In this document: positions 50,612 to 59,410 of the stretch, one piece after another | Layout: each line of letters begins with the position of its first letter | Numbering within the stretch: position 1 is the stretch's first letter | Assembly (NCBI RefSeq): GCF_963662555.1 | Contig: NZ_OY759719.1 | Coordinates: 1,570,985-1,634,984, forward strand | DNA length: 64,000 nt | From: Thiomicrorhabdus sp. | Lineage (GTDB): Bacteria; Pseudomonadota; Gammaproteobacteria; Thiomicrospirales; Thiomicrospiraceae | Reading direction: 5' to 3' | Position numbers and translations under genes: made by a program | Notes under the pieces: model-generated | Seen by the model: only the letters and a program-made list of their open reading frames with translations | Told to the model about the DNA's origin: nothing | Databases searched by the model: none

Positions 50612-53251
50612 TTAATTCTCAATCATCTCTTTAATAGCTTCAGATATCTTTGTAAGTTGTTCTTTATTTTTAATGCCTTCGTTATTGGTGTTGCTAATTA
50701 AAAATACGTCTTCAGCCTTTTCACCTTCAGTGTGGATTTTTGCATCATGCAAGCGAATATTATTCTCTTTCAAAGCACAACCAATTCTTGCCAGTAAACC
50801 TGGAGCATCTTTTGTACTAATCGAAAGTTCAGTTAAGCTTTCATTAATTTGTTTAAAGCTGACATTGGTTGGTGTATCAAAGTGTCTGGTTCTGCGGTTT
50901 CTTATGTTATAAGTCATATCAAGAGGTTGGACATCAGTCTGGGTTAATTGATATTGAATTTTATCAATTACTTCAAAATGACGACTTTCGTCTAAGTAAT
51001 CTTGAGTTTCTCTATTTAAGAAATACATCATCACTAGGGTCATTTTGTCTGTACAACTAAAAATTTGTGCTTCCATAACATCAGTTGAAAGAATGTCTAA
51101 CGTATAGGCAATATGTGCAAACAGATAGTCTCTATCTGGCATATAAATAATTAATTCCGAAGCACCGCGTGGAGTCTGTTCTTTTAAAAATACATGATTT
51201 TGGGTTTTATCACGCTGATAAAGAAGTTTGGTGATTCTTGCCACGTCATTAGGTGTTTGTTTACTAAAGAAGTCACTATTGCTAAGGCTTTTCCAAAAAC
51301 TATTAAATTCTGAAGAGGCAATGCCTCTTTTAGAGAGTAGTTCACGAGCTTTTTCTTGGGTTTGTAACGCTTTGATTTCACGGTCTCTAGGTGTACTTGC
51401 TCCAATATTAAGCACCTTGGATGTTTCATTGTAGAGCTCTAAAAACAGTGAGTTTTTCCAGTCATTCCAAACATCGGGAGAAGTCGAGCAAACATCAGCT
51501 ACAGTAAGTAGATACAAATAATCTAAATGTTCTTGATCTCCAACGATATTTGCAAATTTTTGAATCACTTCAGGATCACTTAAATCTTTCTTTTGAGCAA
51601 CGCTAGAAAAATCTAAATGATGTCTGACGAGCCAGCTAATCATCTTTGCATCTTTAGAGGATAAATTGTGGTTGCAGGCAAACTCCATAGCATCTACCGC
51701 ACCTAAAATCTCATGAGAACCATTACGGCCTTTGGCAATATCATGAAACAGTCCCGCTAAAAAAAGTATTTCTGGTTTGCAGAGTTTTTTAGCAATTTGG
51801 TGTGCTGTTGGAAATTCATAGGTAAAGTCATCTACAAAAAAGCGGCGTAAGTTCCTAATGACTAAAATAGTGTGATCATCAACCGTGTAGGCATGAAAAA
51901 TATTAAACTGCATCAGACCTGTGATTTTTTTAAAAACAGGTAGGTATTCACTTAAAACACCGTAACTATGCATACGTTTGACCGCAGCATTAACCCCTTT
52001 AGGCTGTCTAAATATTTCCATAAAAAGAGCTTTGTTGATTGGGTCATTGCGAAAGCTATCATTAATTAGATATAAATGATCTCGTATCGAGCGAATTGCA
52101 TTAGAACGCAACCCTTTTACTTCAGGCAAGGTTTCTAAAATAATAAAAGATTCAAGCAAAGCGGTTGGGTTTTTGAAAAATACTCTTGGATGAGTTATAT
52201 CTAAGTATTCGCCAACAGTTTTAAAGTGATTATTAATGGGTTTTTCTTCGGTATTTTCGTTGTCAAAAAGTAATTCACGAAAATGTTGGAGTAAAATTTC
52301 ATTAAGCTTTACTACGTTTTGCACATTACGGTAGTAACTACTCATAAATTGTTCAACGGCAATTTTATCGTCGTTATCACTATATCCAAAACTCTCAGCA
52401 ATTGATTGTTGTAAATCAAACTGTAGACGGTCTTCTCGACGCTTCTTTTGGTGTTGTAAAGCAAAACGGATACGGTTTAGATATTTGTAAGCAGCCTCAA
52501 TATCTAAAAATTCTTCAGTAGTTAAAAAGTTACGCTGTACCAGTTCGTTGATTGAATTTGCATTAAAGTGTCTTTTAGCTACCCAGTAAATGGTTTGAAT
52601 ATCCCGCAATCCACCAGGGCTTTCTTTAATATTAGGTTCTAGTTGATAAACGGTGTCATTGAATCGTTTATGGCGAGCAGTTTGCTCATCATACTTCGCT
52701 ATAAAAAAGTCTTTTCTATCCCAGAACTGAGAATGTCTGTTCCAAAGTTGTTGAAGTTGTTCAAAACGTGAATAGTCTCCAGTTAGCCAGCGTGCTTCTA
52801 ATAAATTCGTTGCGGTAGCAACATCTTCTAGTCCAGCGTTTTGGCAGTCTTCAACTGTTCTGACCGCATGACCAACCTCAAAACCTAAATCCCATAAAAA
52901 GGTAATAAATCTGGATAGTTTATCTTGATTTGCTTCAATGTCGTCACACAGGATTAATAAATCTATATCAGAGTATGGATGAAGCTCGCCACGACCATAA
53001 CCGCCAACAGCAATAAGAGTGGCTATTTTTTCAGGGATGTAGTCTTTCCAAATGCGTTTCAGGAATTGGTCAATAAAAATGGCTCGTTCTTTAATAAGTT
53101 CGGCAACGGCTGCTCCGTTTTCAAACTGCTTAAACTGGTAGTTGGTAAAGTCAGATAGAACGGAACGTCCGATTTTAATTAATTCAGAAAGAGGTACATC
53201 GGGGTTATCAAGTGAATGAATAAAATTTGGAATAGAAGGGCGTTCATTCAT
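50612..53251 (-). CDS. glnD: bifunctional uridylyltransferase/uridylyl-removing enzyme GlnD
   Basis: An 879-residue nitrogen-status sensor that uridylylates or de-uridylylates PII in response to glutamine. In order: the nucleotidyltransferase domain with GGYGRGELHPYSDIDLLIL (about residues 82-100), a helical region, the HD domain with LFHDIAKGRNGSHE (about 500), and two C-terminal ACT domains (about 690-770 and 800-879). Length is full. It shares orientation with map upstream, in the standard glnD-map-rpsB arrangement. Confidence 0.96.
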   Translation of the reverse strand: MNERPSIPNFIHSLDNPDVPLSELIKIGRSVLSDFTNYQFKQFENGAAVAELIKERAIFIDQFLKRIWKDYIPEKIATLIAVGGYGRGELHPYSDIDLLILCDDIEANQDKLSRFITFLWDLGFEVGHAVRTVEDCQNAGLEDVATATNLLEARWLTGDYSRFEQLQQLWNRHSQFWDRKDFFIAKYDEQTARHKRFNDTVYQLEPNIKESPGGLRDIQTIYWVAKRHFNANSINELVQRNFLTTEEFLDIEAAYKYLNRIRFALQHQKKRREDRLQFDLQQSIAESFGYSDNDDKIAVEQFMSSYYRNVQNVVKLNEILLQHFRELLFDNENTEEKPINNHFKTVGEYLDITHPRVFFKNPTALLESFIILETLPEVKGLRSNAIRSIRDHLYLINDSFRNDPINKALFMEIFRQPKGVNAAVKRMHSYGVLSEYLPVFKKITGLMQFNIFHAYTVDDHTILVIRNLRRFFVDDFTYEFPTAHQIAKKLCKPEILFLAGLFHDIAKGRNGSHEILGAVDAMEFACNHNLSSKDAKMISWLVRHHLDFSSVAQKKDLSDPEVIQKFANIVGDQEHLDYLYLLTVADVCSTSPDVWNDWKNSLFLELYNETSKVLNIGASTPRDREIKALQTQEKARELLSKRGIASSEFNSFWKSLSNSDFFSKQTPNDVARITKLLYQRDKTQNHVFLKEQTPRGASELIIYMPDRDYLFAHIAYTLDILSTDVMEAQIFSCTDKMTLVMMYFLNRETQDYLDESRHFEVIDKIQYQLTQTDVQPLDMTYNIRNRRTRHFDTPTNVSFKQINESLTELSISTKDAPGLLARIGCALKENNIRLHDAKIHTEGEKAEDVFLISNTNNEGIKNKEQLTKISEAIKEMIEN

Positions 53252-53297
53252 AACTAGACTCAGTATTATTTAGGTTCGATTAAAGTTTAAATATCTG

Positions 53298-53328
53298 TAA
53301 TAGCCAAGCTACAATTTCTTGGCTATTA
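53298..53328. terminator. hairpin between map and glnD
   Basis: TAATAGCCAAG / CTTGGCTATTA is a perfect 11-bp stem with a 9-nt loop. It lies after map and before glnD on the minus strand; without a T tract it may only attenuate or stabilise the RNA. Confidence 0.55.
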
Positions 53329-53409
53329 TCAGTTGGGCTATTAAGAGTTGTTTAAATTAATCCATTTAGCTTCATTGAAGTTCTTATGGTTTAATTTTTG
53401 TAAAAAAAA

Positions 53410-54192
53410 TTAAGGAAGAACCGGCTTTTCGTCAGTTCTTAAGGTAAAGATTTCGTAACCTGTTTTAGTCACAATTAAGGTATGTTCCCACTGTGCAGAA
53501 AGCTTTCTATCTTTGGTAACTACTGTCCAATTATCAGCTAAGAGTTTAACCGGTGCTTTTCCTTGGTTAACCATAGGTTCAATAGTAAATACCATACCTT
53601 CTTTTAGAATAATTTCTTTAAGTTCCGGTGCTGCATAGTGTAAAACTTGCGGTTCCTCATGAAAATCAGCTCCAATGCCATGGCCGCAGTATTCACGAAC
53701 AACAGAGTAATTATTTTTTTCAGCGTGTTTTTGAATAGCGTAAGCAACATCATAGAGTGTTGCATTAGGTTTTACTTGCTCAATTCCTAACCATAAACAT
53801 TCATGTGCCACTTTACAAAGGCGACTTGCAAAGGGTTTAACTTCGCCTACCTCAAACATCATGCTGGTATCGCCATGATAACCATCTTTAATGACAGTAA
53901 CATCAATATTAACGATATCACCTTTTTTAAGTGTTTTGGTGTCTTCTGGTATACCATGACAAACTACTTGGTTAATAGATATACAGCTTGAAGCTGGAAA
54001 ACCATGGTAGTTAAGTGTGGCAGGAATAGTTCCTTGCTCTTCAGTCATATATTTATGCATGATTGAGTTGAGTTCACCTGTTGATGCACCAGGCACTACA
54101 TAAGGTGTAATCATTTCTAATACGTCTGCAGCTAATTTACCTGCAATACGCATTTTTTGAATTTCATCGGCTGTTTTGATTTTTATGGTCAT
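53410..54192 (-). CDS. map: type I methionine aminopeptidase
   Basis: A 260-residue dimetal enzyme that removes the initiator methionine from new proteins. Metal ligands are visible in DIVNIDVTVIKDGYHGDTS (two Asp), GHGIGADFHEEPQ (His) and FTIEPM plus QWEHTLIV (two Glu). The N-terminal IKTADEIQKMRIAGKLAADVL is typical. It is divergent from rpsB across a 271-bp region carrying the rpsB promoter and leader. Confidence 0.96.
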   Translation of the reverse strand: MTIKIKTADEIQKMRIAGKLAADVLEMITPYVVPGASTGELNSIMHKYMTEEQGTIPATLNYHGFPASSCISINQVVCHGIPEDTKTLKKGDIVNIDVTVIKDGYHGDTSMMFEVGEVKPFASRLCKVAHECLWLGIEQVKPNATLYDVAYAIQKHAEKNNYSVVREYCGHGIGADFHEEPQVLHYAAPELKEIILKEGMVFTIEPMVNQGKAPVKLLADNWTVVTKDRKLSAQWEHTLIVTKTGYEIFTLRTDEKPVLP

Positions 54193-54268
54193 AATAAACG
54201 GATCTTTTGATTTTTATTAAATACGCTGTCCAATCTTGATGAAATAAACAGGAATTAATGAATTTAAA

Positions 54269-54298
54269 TTGTTAAATTGGCTGGGATATGGTATAAAT
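54269..54298 (+). promoter_or_regulatory. strong sigma-70-type promoter for rpsB-tsf
   Basis: TTGTTA (54269-54274) and TATAAA (54292-54297) with a 17-bp spacer and TGG directly before the -10. A GC-rich start region (GCCGCGCC) follows, typical of stringently controlled ribosomal promoters. Confidence 0.7.
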
Positions 54299-54299
54299 G

Positions 54300-54463
54300 C
54301 CGCGCCTTTCGAATGAGAGGAATTTTAACAGAAAATCCGCACGTTTACCGACACATAAAACGGGGTGCTAAAAACTTTACTCAAAACAACGTTTTGATAT
54401 AAAGGAAATTAGTTCGTTTTATGGGGTGAACGGAGGCTTAACCCCACTATTGGAGAAAATATC
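54300..54463 (+). promoter_or_regulatory. rpsB 5' leader with hairpin near the ribosome site
   Basis: About 160 nt of untranslated leader precede rpsB. Near its end, TGGGGT and ACCCCA (54422-54427 and 54440-54445) enclose GAACGGAGGCTTA, so a GGAGG-like sequence sits in the loop; the working GGAG lies just after the stem. In Enterobacteria S2 represses its own mRNA through a conserved rpsB leader, so autoregulation is a reasonable inference. Confidence 0.55.
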
Positions 54464-55207
54464 ATGGCAAAAGTAACCATGCGTCAAATGCTAGAAGCTG
54501 GTGTTCATTTCGGTCACCAGACTCGTTATTGGAACCCTAAGATGTCTGAGTACATCTTTGGTGCACGTAATAACATTCATATCGTTAACTTAGAAAAAAC
54601 ACTACCAATGTTTAACGACGCGTTAAACATGATGGGTGGAATCGCTGCTAACAAAGGTAAAGTATTATTTGTTGGTACTAAAAAGGCTGCACGTGAGTTA
54701 GTTGCTCAAGAAGCACAACGTTGTGGTATGCCTTATGTTGATTACCGTTGGTTAGGTGGTATGTTAACTAACTTCAAAACTATCAAACAGTCTATTAAGC
54801 GTCTAAAAGAATTAGAAGCAATGGAAAAAGATGGTACTTTTGAAAAGATCACTAAAAAAGAAGCATTAATGATGACTCGTCAAAAGACTAAGTTAGAGCT
54901 TTCTTTAGGTGGTATTAAAGATATGCGTGCAATGCCTGATGCAATTTTCATTATTGATACTGGTAACGAAAAAATTGCTATCCAAGAAGCACAAAATCTA
55001 AATATTCCTGTTATCGGTGTTGTAGATACTAACAATGACCCACGTGGTGTTGATTATGTTATCCCTGGTAACGATGATGCAATCCGTGCAATCTCTCTAT
55101 ATTTATCTGCTGCTGCAGACGCAATCAATGAAGGTAAAGCTACCATCACGACTGCGGTTGAGGGTGATGACTTTGTAGAAGCTGAAGAAAAAACAGCTGA
55201 AAAATAA
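54464..55207 (+). CDS. rpsB: 30S ribosomal protein S2
   Basis: A 247-residue ribosomal protein. The opening [23 protein letters not shown] and the block [19 protein letters not shown] are diagnostic, with the usual [21 protein letters not shown] near residue 190 and an acidic tail. A TTGGAG site precedes the ATG. It heads the rpsB-tsf operon. Confidence 0.98.
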   Translation: MAKVTMRQMLEAGVHFGHQTRYWNPKMSEYIFGARNNIHIVNLEKTLPMFNDALNMMGGIAANKGKVLFVGTKKAARELVAQEAQRCGMPYVDYRWLGGMLTNFKTIKQSIKRLKELEAMEKDGTFEKITKKEALMMTRQKTKLELSLGGIKDMRAMPDAIFIIDTGNEKIAIQEAQNLNIPVIGVVDTNNDPRGVDYVIPGNDDAIRAISLYLSAAADAINEGKATITTAVEGDDFVEAEEKTAEK

Positions 55208-55221
55208 GTTTATTCACTATC

Positions 55222-55233
55222 CAGGCCTGGTAA
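55222..55233 (+). repeat. dispersed palindrome copy 16, between rpsB and tsf
   Basis: CCAGGCCTGGTA followed by AATTACGCCAGGCC, which repeats CCAGGCC 20 bp on. A symmetric 10-bp core with only the right flank intact, in the leader of tsf within the rpsB-tsf transcript. Confidence 0.85.
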
Positions 55234-55282
55234 ATTACGCCAGGCCAAATTTGATTATTCATTGATAAAAAAGGATTTCAAA

Positions 55283-56167
55283 ATGGCTATTACAGCAGGA
55301 ATGGTTAAAGAACTTCGTCAAACAACTGGCGCAGGGATGATGGATTGTAAAAAAGCGTTATCTGAAACAGATGGCGATATGGAAGCAGCAATTGAATTTC
55401 TTCGTAAGAAGGGTATGGCTGGTGCTGATAAGAAAGCAGGTCGTGTAGCAGCTGAAGGTGTTATTGCGATTGCAGTTTCTGATGATAAAAAATCAGGTGT
55501 TATTGCAGAAGTTAACTGTGAAACAGACTTTGTTGCTAAAGGTGATGAGTTTAAAAACTTTGCAAATGAAATTGCAGCGATTGCTTTAGCAAACAAAACA
55601 ACAGATATTGAAGCAGTAATGAACGCTGAGATGGCTTCTGGTAAAACAGTTGACCAAACTCGTCGTGAAATGATTGCTAAGATTGGTGAGAACATGGCGG
55701 TTCGTCGTCTTGAACTTATCGAAACAACTGGTCAGATTGGTCAGTATCAGCATGGTGAGAAAATCGGTGTTGTGGTTTCTCTAGAAGGTGGTGATGACGC
55801 TCTTGCTCGTGATATTGCTATGCATGTTGCGGCAGCTAAGCCATCTGCGGTTTCTTCTGATGAGCTTGATGCAGAAGTTGTCGAAAAAGAACGTGCTTTC
55901 CAAATTGAACAAGCAAAAACTTCAGGTAAGCCAATGGAAATCATTGAAAAAATGATTGAAGGGCGTATGCGTAAGTTTGTTGGTGAAATTACGTTACTAG
56001 GTCAGTCTTTTGTTAAAGATCCAGATCAAACTGTAGAAAAACTATTAAAATCTAATGGTGCTTCAGTTTCTTCATTCATTCGTTTAGAAGTGGGTGAAGG
56101 TATTGTTATTGAAGAAACTAACTTCGCTGATGAAGTTGCGTTGGCTGCTAAAGCAGTAACAGGTTAA
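55283..56167 (+). CDS. tsf: translation elongation factor Ts
   Basis: A 294-residue nucleotide-exchange factor for EF-Tu. The opening ITAGMVKELRQTTGAGMMDCKKAL and the block VIAEVNCETDFVAKGDEF are diagnostic. The start at 55283 follows AAGGA by 7 nt; a longer frame from a TTG at 55262 is not family-like. It is followed by a strong terminator, so pyrH is transcribed separately. Confidence 0.98.
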   Translation: MAITAGMVKELRQTTGAGMMDCKKALSETDGDMEAAIEFLRKKGMAGADKKAGRVAAEGVIAIAVSDDKKSGVIAEVNCETDFVAKGDEFKNFANEIAAIALANKTTDIEAVMNAEMASGKTVDQTRREMIAKIGENMAVRRLELIETTGQIGQYQHGEKIGVVVSLEGGDDALARDIAMHVAAAKPSAVSSDELDAEVVEKERAFQIEQAKTSGKPMEIIEKMIEGRMRKFVGEITLLGQSFVKDPDQTVEKLLKSNGASVSSFIRLEVGEGIVIEETNFADEVALAAKAVTG

Positions 56168-56185
56168 TTTCAATTGACTGAATGG

Positions 56186-56230
56186 GCCATAGCTAGGCCT
56201 TGCGTTTTGCAAGGCCGCTATGGCTTTTTT
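56186..56230 (+). terminator. strong terminator of the rpsB-tsf operon
   Basis: GCCATAGC-ta-GGCCTTGC pairs with GCAAGGCCGCTATGGC with a 2-nt bulge, and six T follow. The AGGCCT inside is part of the stem and not the dispersed repeat. Confidence 0.95.
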
Positions 56231-56377
56231 GTATGTAAAATTTAGTTAATAAAATTTACAATGGATAACGAATAAATATTTGTTGTTTAAAGTTTTTTAT
56301 AAGTATATGTATTTTAATTGATTTTTATAATTAAATACTTATAAAACACTTTAGATTATGACTGCTGAGGGATGGAT

Positions 56378-57097
56378 ATGGCACTTAAATATAAACGTAT
56401 ATTATTAAAGTTTAGTGGCGAAGCTTTAATGGGTGATGGCGATTTTGGCTTAGATTCGGTAACGCTAAAAAATGTGGTTAGCCAGGTTAAAGCTTTACGT
56501 GATTTAGGTGTTGAAGTAGGTATTGTTGTTGGCGGTGGTAATATTTTTCGTGGCGCTCAGATTCAGGGGTCGGGAATTCAACGCACCACTGGTGATCATA
56601 TGGGGATGATGGCTACAGTCATTAATGCTTTAGCTTTACGAGATGTTATTGAAAGCCAAGGTATGAAATCTCAAATACTTTCAGCAATGGCAATTGAAGG
56701 TGTTTCTACTGGTTTTAATGCCAATACGGTTAAAAAACAAATTGCTGATGGTGAAGTGTTGGTTTTTGCAGCTGGTACAGGAAGCCCTTTCTTTACCACT
56801 GATACAGCAGCAGCATTGCGTGGTATAGAAATTGATGCGGATATTGTATTGAAAGCAACTAAAGTTGATGGTATTTATACGGCTGATCCAGTAAAAGATC
56901 CTAGTGCGACTCGCTATCAAAAACTAAGTTATGATGACGTGATTCAAAAAAATTTACAGGTGATGGATATGACTGCTTTTGTATTGTGTCGTGACCATAA
57001 AATGCCTATCCGTGTTTTTGATATGTTTAAAGATAATGCGGTAATTAGAATTGTTCAAGGTGAAGACGAAGGCACTTTGGTTGGTGCAGGAGAATAA
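56378..57097 (+). CDS. pyrH: UMP kinase
   Basis: A 239-residue enzyme making UDP from UMP. The opening YKRILLKFSGEALMGD, the block VGIVVGGGNIFRG and the segment GTGSPFFTTDTAAALRG are family hallmarks. GAGG at 56367-56370 supports ATG 56378 over 56372. frr follows after 3 nt, so the two are one transcript. Confidence 0.97.
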   Translation: MALKYKRILLKFSGEALMGDGDFGLDSVTLKNVVSQVKALRDLGVEVGIVVGGGNIFRGAQIQGSGIQRTTGDHMGMMATVINALALRDVIESQGMKSQILSAMAIEGVSTGFNANTVKKQIADGEVLVFAAGTGSPFFTTDTAAALRGIEIDADIVLKATKVDGIYTADPVKDPSATRYQKLSYDDVIQKNLQVMDMTAFVLCRDHKMPIRVFDMFKDNAVIRIVQGEDEGTLVGAGE

Positions 57098-57100
57098 AAA

Positions 57101-57658
57101 ATGTTAAATGAAATTCAAAATGACGCTAAGTTGCGTATGGCAAAATCGATTGAGAATCTTGAAGTTAATTTTGCAAAAATAAGAACAGGTCGTGCACATC
57201 CTAGTATTTTAGATGCGGTTACTGTTGATTATTATGGTTCACAAGTGCCGATTAGTCAGGTTGCAAATATTAATGTTGAAGATGCTCGAACTTTAACTGT
57301 GCAACCATGGGAGCAACCAATGGTTGCTGTGGTTGAAAAGGCGATTATGATGTCTGACCTAGGTGTTAATCCTGTTACAAACGGAAATACTATGCGTATC
57401 CCTATGCCTCCGTTAACAGAAGAGCGTCGTCGTGACCTAACAAAAGTAGCTCGTCAAGAGGCTGAAAATTCTCGTGTTGCAGTACGTAATGTACGTCGTG
57501 ATGCTAATGGAGATGTTAAAGATCTTTTAAAAGATAAAGAAATTACTGAAGATGATGCACGTAGATCAGAAGATCAAATTCAAAAGCTAACAGATGATGC
57601 AGTCAAAAAAATTGACGCACTATTAGCTGAAAAAGAAGCGGCTTTAATGGAGGTTTAA
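57101..57658 (+). CDS. frr: ribosome recycling factor
   Basis: A 185-residue factor that, with EF-G, splits post-termination ribosomes. The N-terminal [21 protein letters not shown] and the C-terminal three-helix region with [21 protein letters not shown] match. It starts 3 nt after pyrH. A strong terminator lies between it and uppS. Confidence 0.98.
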   Translation: MLNEIQNDAKLRMAKSIENLEVNFAKIRTGRAHPSILDAVTVDYYGSQVPISQVANINVEDARTLTVQPWEQPMVAVVEKAIMMSDLGVNPVTNGNTMRIPMPPLTEERRRDLTKVARQEAENSRVAVRNVRRDANGDVKDLLKDKEITEDDARRSEDQIQKLTDDAVKKIDALLAEKEAALMEV

Positions 57659-57746
57659 TTTTAAATTAAAGTCGATATTTGTACGCAATTACGGCATAAT
57701 TGACTGGTTTTATTGTATCGGTTAATTTATTCATAATTGCATGCAT

Positions 57747-57790
57747 AAAACGGCCTTAGAGAAGTTAATTGCTCTAAGGCCGTTTTTGTT
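57747..57790 (+). terminator. terminator between frr and uppS
   Basis: The perfect 15-bp stem AAAACGGCCTTAGAG / CTCTAAGGCCGTTTT (57747-57761 and 57772-57786) with a 10-nt loop is followed by TG TT. It lies where E. coli carries dxr and shows that the upstream frame of uppS is not coding. Confidence 0.93.
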
Positions 57791-57806
57791 TGTTTTTGGA
57801 GTTGTT

Positions 57807-58553
57807 TTGTCAGAAGTTAGTAGTGAGTTGCATAAGCCTAGTCACCCCCCTAAGCACATCGGTATTATTATGGATGGCAACGGTCGTTGGGCTAAAAAAC
57901 GTCTATTACCAAGATTTGTGGGCCATCAGAAAGGTTTGAATGCGGTAAAGCGAGTGGTTTCTCATTGCTCAGAGCTTGGGATAGAGGCGTTAACGTTATT
58001 TGCTTTTAGTACTGAAAACTGGAAACGCCCTAAAGACGAAGTGAATAAATTGATGGGGCTGTTTTTAAAGGCTTTACAAAAAGAGGTTCAAAAACTGTCT
58101 GAAAATAATGTGCAGTTAAGAATTATTGGGGACCGGTCAGCCTTTAGTGATCAGATTCAACAGCATATTATAGTGGCAGAAGAGTCCACAAAAAATAACA
58201 CTGGCTTAGTATTAACTATAGCGGCTAATTATGGTGGCCGTGCTGACATTGTTGATGCTGTTCAGAAATGGCAATTGGCTAATCCAGAAAAGACAGTTTC
58301 AGAACTTACTGAAGATTCTATCTCTGAGTTTATTGCATTGTCTGATATTTCTGAACCTGACTTGCTTATTAGAACCGGTGGTGAACAACGCATTAGTAAT
58401 TTTTTAATCTGGCAAATGGCTTATGCTGAATTGTATTTTACCGATTCACTTTGGCCAGATTTTGGTGAAAAAGAGATTGATGCTGCTATTTTATCTTTTT
58501 CAAAACGTGAACGACGCTTTGGTAAAACGAGTGAGCAGGTGGCTGAATGCTAA
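57807..58553 (+). CDS. uppS: undecaprenyl diphosphate synthase UppS
   Basis: A 248-residue cis-prenyltransferase making the C55 lipid carrier for peptidoglycan. The catalytic P-loop-like IGIIMDGNGRWAKKR has the key Asp, and FAFSTENWKRP and LLIRTGGEQRISNFLIWQ follow. The start is TTG at 57807 with GGAG 5 nt upstream; the longer frame runs through the terminator stem and is rejected. Its end overlaps cdsA by 7 nt. Confidence 0.96.
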   Translation: MSEVSSELHKPSHPPKHIGIIMDGNGRWAKKRLLPRFVGHQKGLNAVKRVVSHCSELGIEALTLFAFSTENWKRPKDEVNKLMGLFLKALQKEVQKLSENNVQLRIIGDRSAFSDQIQQHIIVAEESTKNNTGLVLTIAANYGGRADIVDAVQKWQLANPEKTVSELTEDSISEFIALSDISEPDLLIRTGGEQRISNFLIWQMAYAELYFTDSLWPDFGEKEIDAAILSFSKRERRFGKTSEQVAEC

Positions 58554-59359
58554 AACAACGAATTATTACTGCGTTGGTCTTGGTTGCTCTGTCTATTTGG
58601 GCTCTGTTTTTCTCTTCTGATTTGGTTTGGAAAGGTGTTTTACTATTTATTGCTTTTATTGCCGCTTGGGAGTGGACCGCTTTTGCTCAAATCAAAACCC
58701 CTTCATTAAGAGTAACTTATGCCTTAGGTGTGCTTGTTGGCGCAAATTACGCTATGGATGTATTTACCATGCAAAATATTGCATTGCTTACTTTATTGGA
58801 GGCGGTAATTTTAATAACTGTCGTTACTCGCTATCAGAGAACAGAAGGTAAAGTTGGTACTAAATCAGTTGGTTTTGTTCTGCTCACCGGCATTTTAGCG
58901 GTGCTTTTATTTGCTGTATCTATGTACCAGTTTAGGACTGAATTTGGGCCTTTAACCTTGTTATTAAGCATGTTGCTTGTTTGGTCAATTGATACAGGTG
59001 CTTATTTTAGTGGTAGACGTTTTGGAAAAAATAAATTAGCTGTTTATGTAAGTCCTGGAAAAACTTGGGAAGGTGTTCTTGGTGGAGGCTTACTAACTTT
59101 CTTTATTGCTCTTTTTGTACTTTATTATCTACAGCAACCTATTCAGCTATCATTCTTTATATTGGCTTTCGTTTTAACTGCAATTGCTTTATTTTCGGTT
59201 TTTGGTGACCTTTTTGAAAGTGTCTTGAAAAGACAGGTAAATCTAAAAGATAGCGGTAAAATTCTACCAGGACACGGTGGTATATTAGACCGAATAGATA
59301 GTGTTTTAATTGCAATCCCCATGTTGTATCTTGCATGGCACTACAGTGCTTTGATGTAG
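58547..59359 (+). CDS. cdsA: phosphatidate cytidylyltransferase CdsA
   Basis: A 270-residue membrane enzyme making CDP-diacylglycerol, the precursor of phospholipids. Several hydrophobic segments are followed by the signature block LKDSGKILPGHGGILDRIDSVL near the C-terminus, and SPGKTWEGVLGG before it. It overlaps uppS by 7 nt. In Pseudomonas dxr comes next; here rseP does. Confidence 0.95.
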   Translation: MLKQRIITALVLVALSIWALFFSSDLVWKGVLLFIAFIAAWEWTAFAQIKTPSLRVTYALGVLVGANYAMDVFTMQNIALLTLLEAVILITVVTRYQRTEGKVGTKSVGFVLLTGILAVLLFAVSMYQFRTEFGPLTLLLSMLLVWSIDTGAYFSGRRFGKNKLAVYVSPGKTWEGVLGGGLLTFFIALFVLYYLQQPIQLSFFILAFVLTAIALFSVFGDLFESVLKRQVNLKDSGKILPGHGGILDRIDSVLIAIPMLYLAWHYSALM

Positions 59360-59410
59360 GTTGTATAACAATGCCTAGTCAAATCAAAAAAATAAAATAG
59401 GTTGTCATTA

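Noticed and set aside
56186..56230. AGGCCT within the tsf terminator, and other AGGCCT sites (for example 9028, 12612, 13072, 35592, 42042, 50274) as further copies of the iterated palindrome
   Set aside because: They lack the flanking C/G pair (CAGGCCTG) or belong to an ordinary stem; counting them would inflate the signal.
57741..57806. An upstream ATG extending uppS by 22 codons
   Set aside because: The extension passes through a perfect terminator stem, and the family N-terminus begins after TTG 57807, which has its own GGAG.
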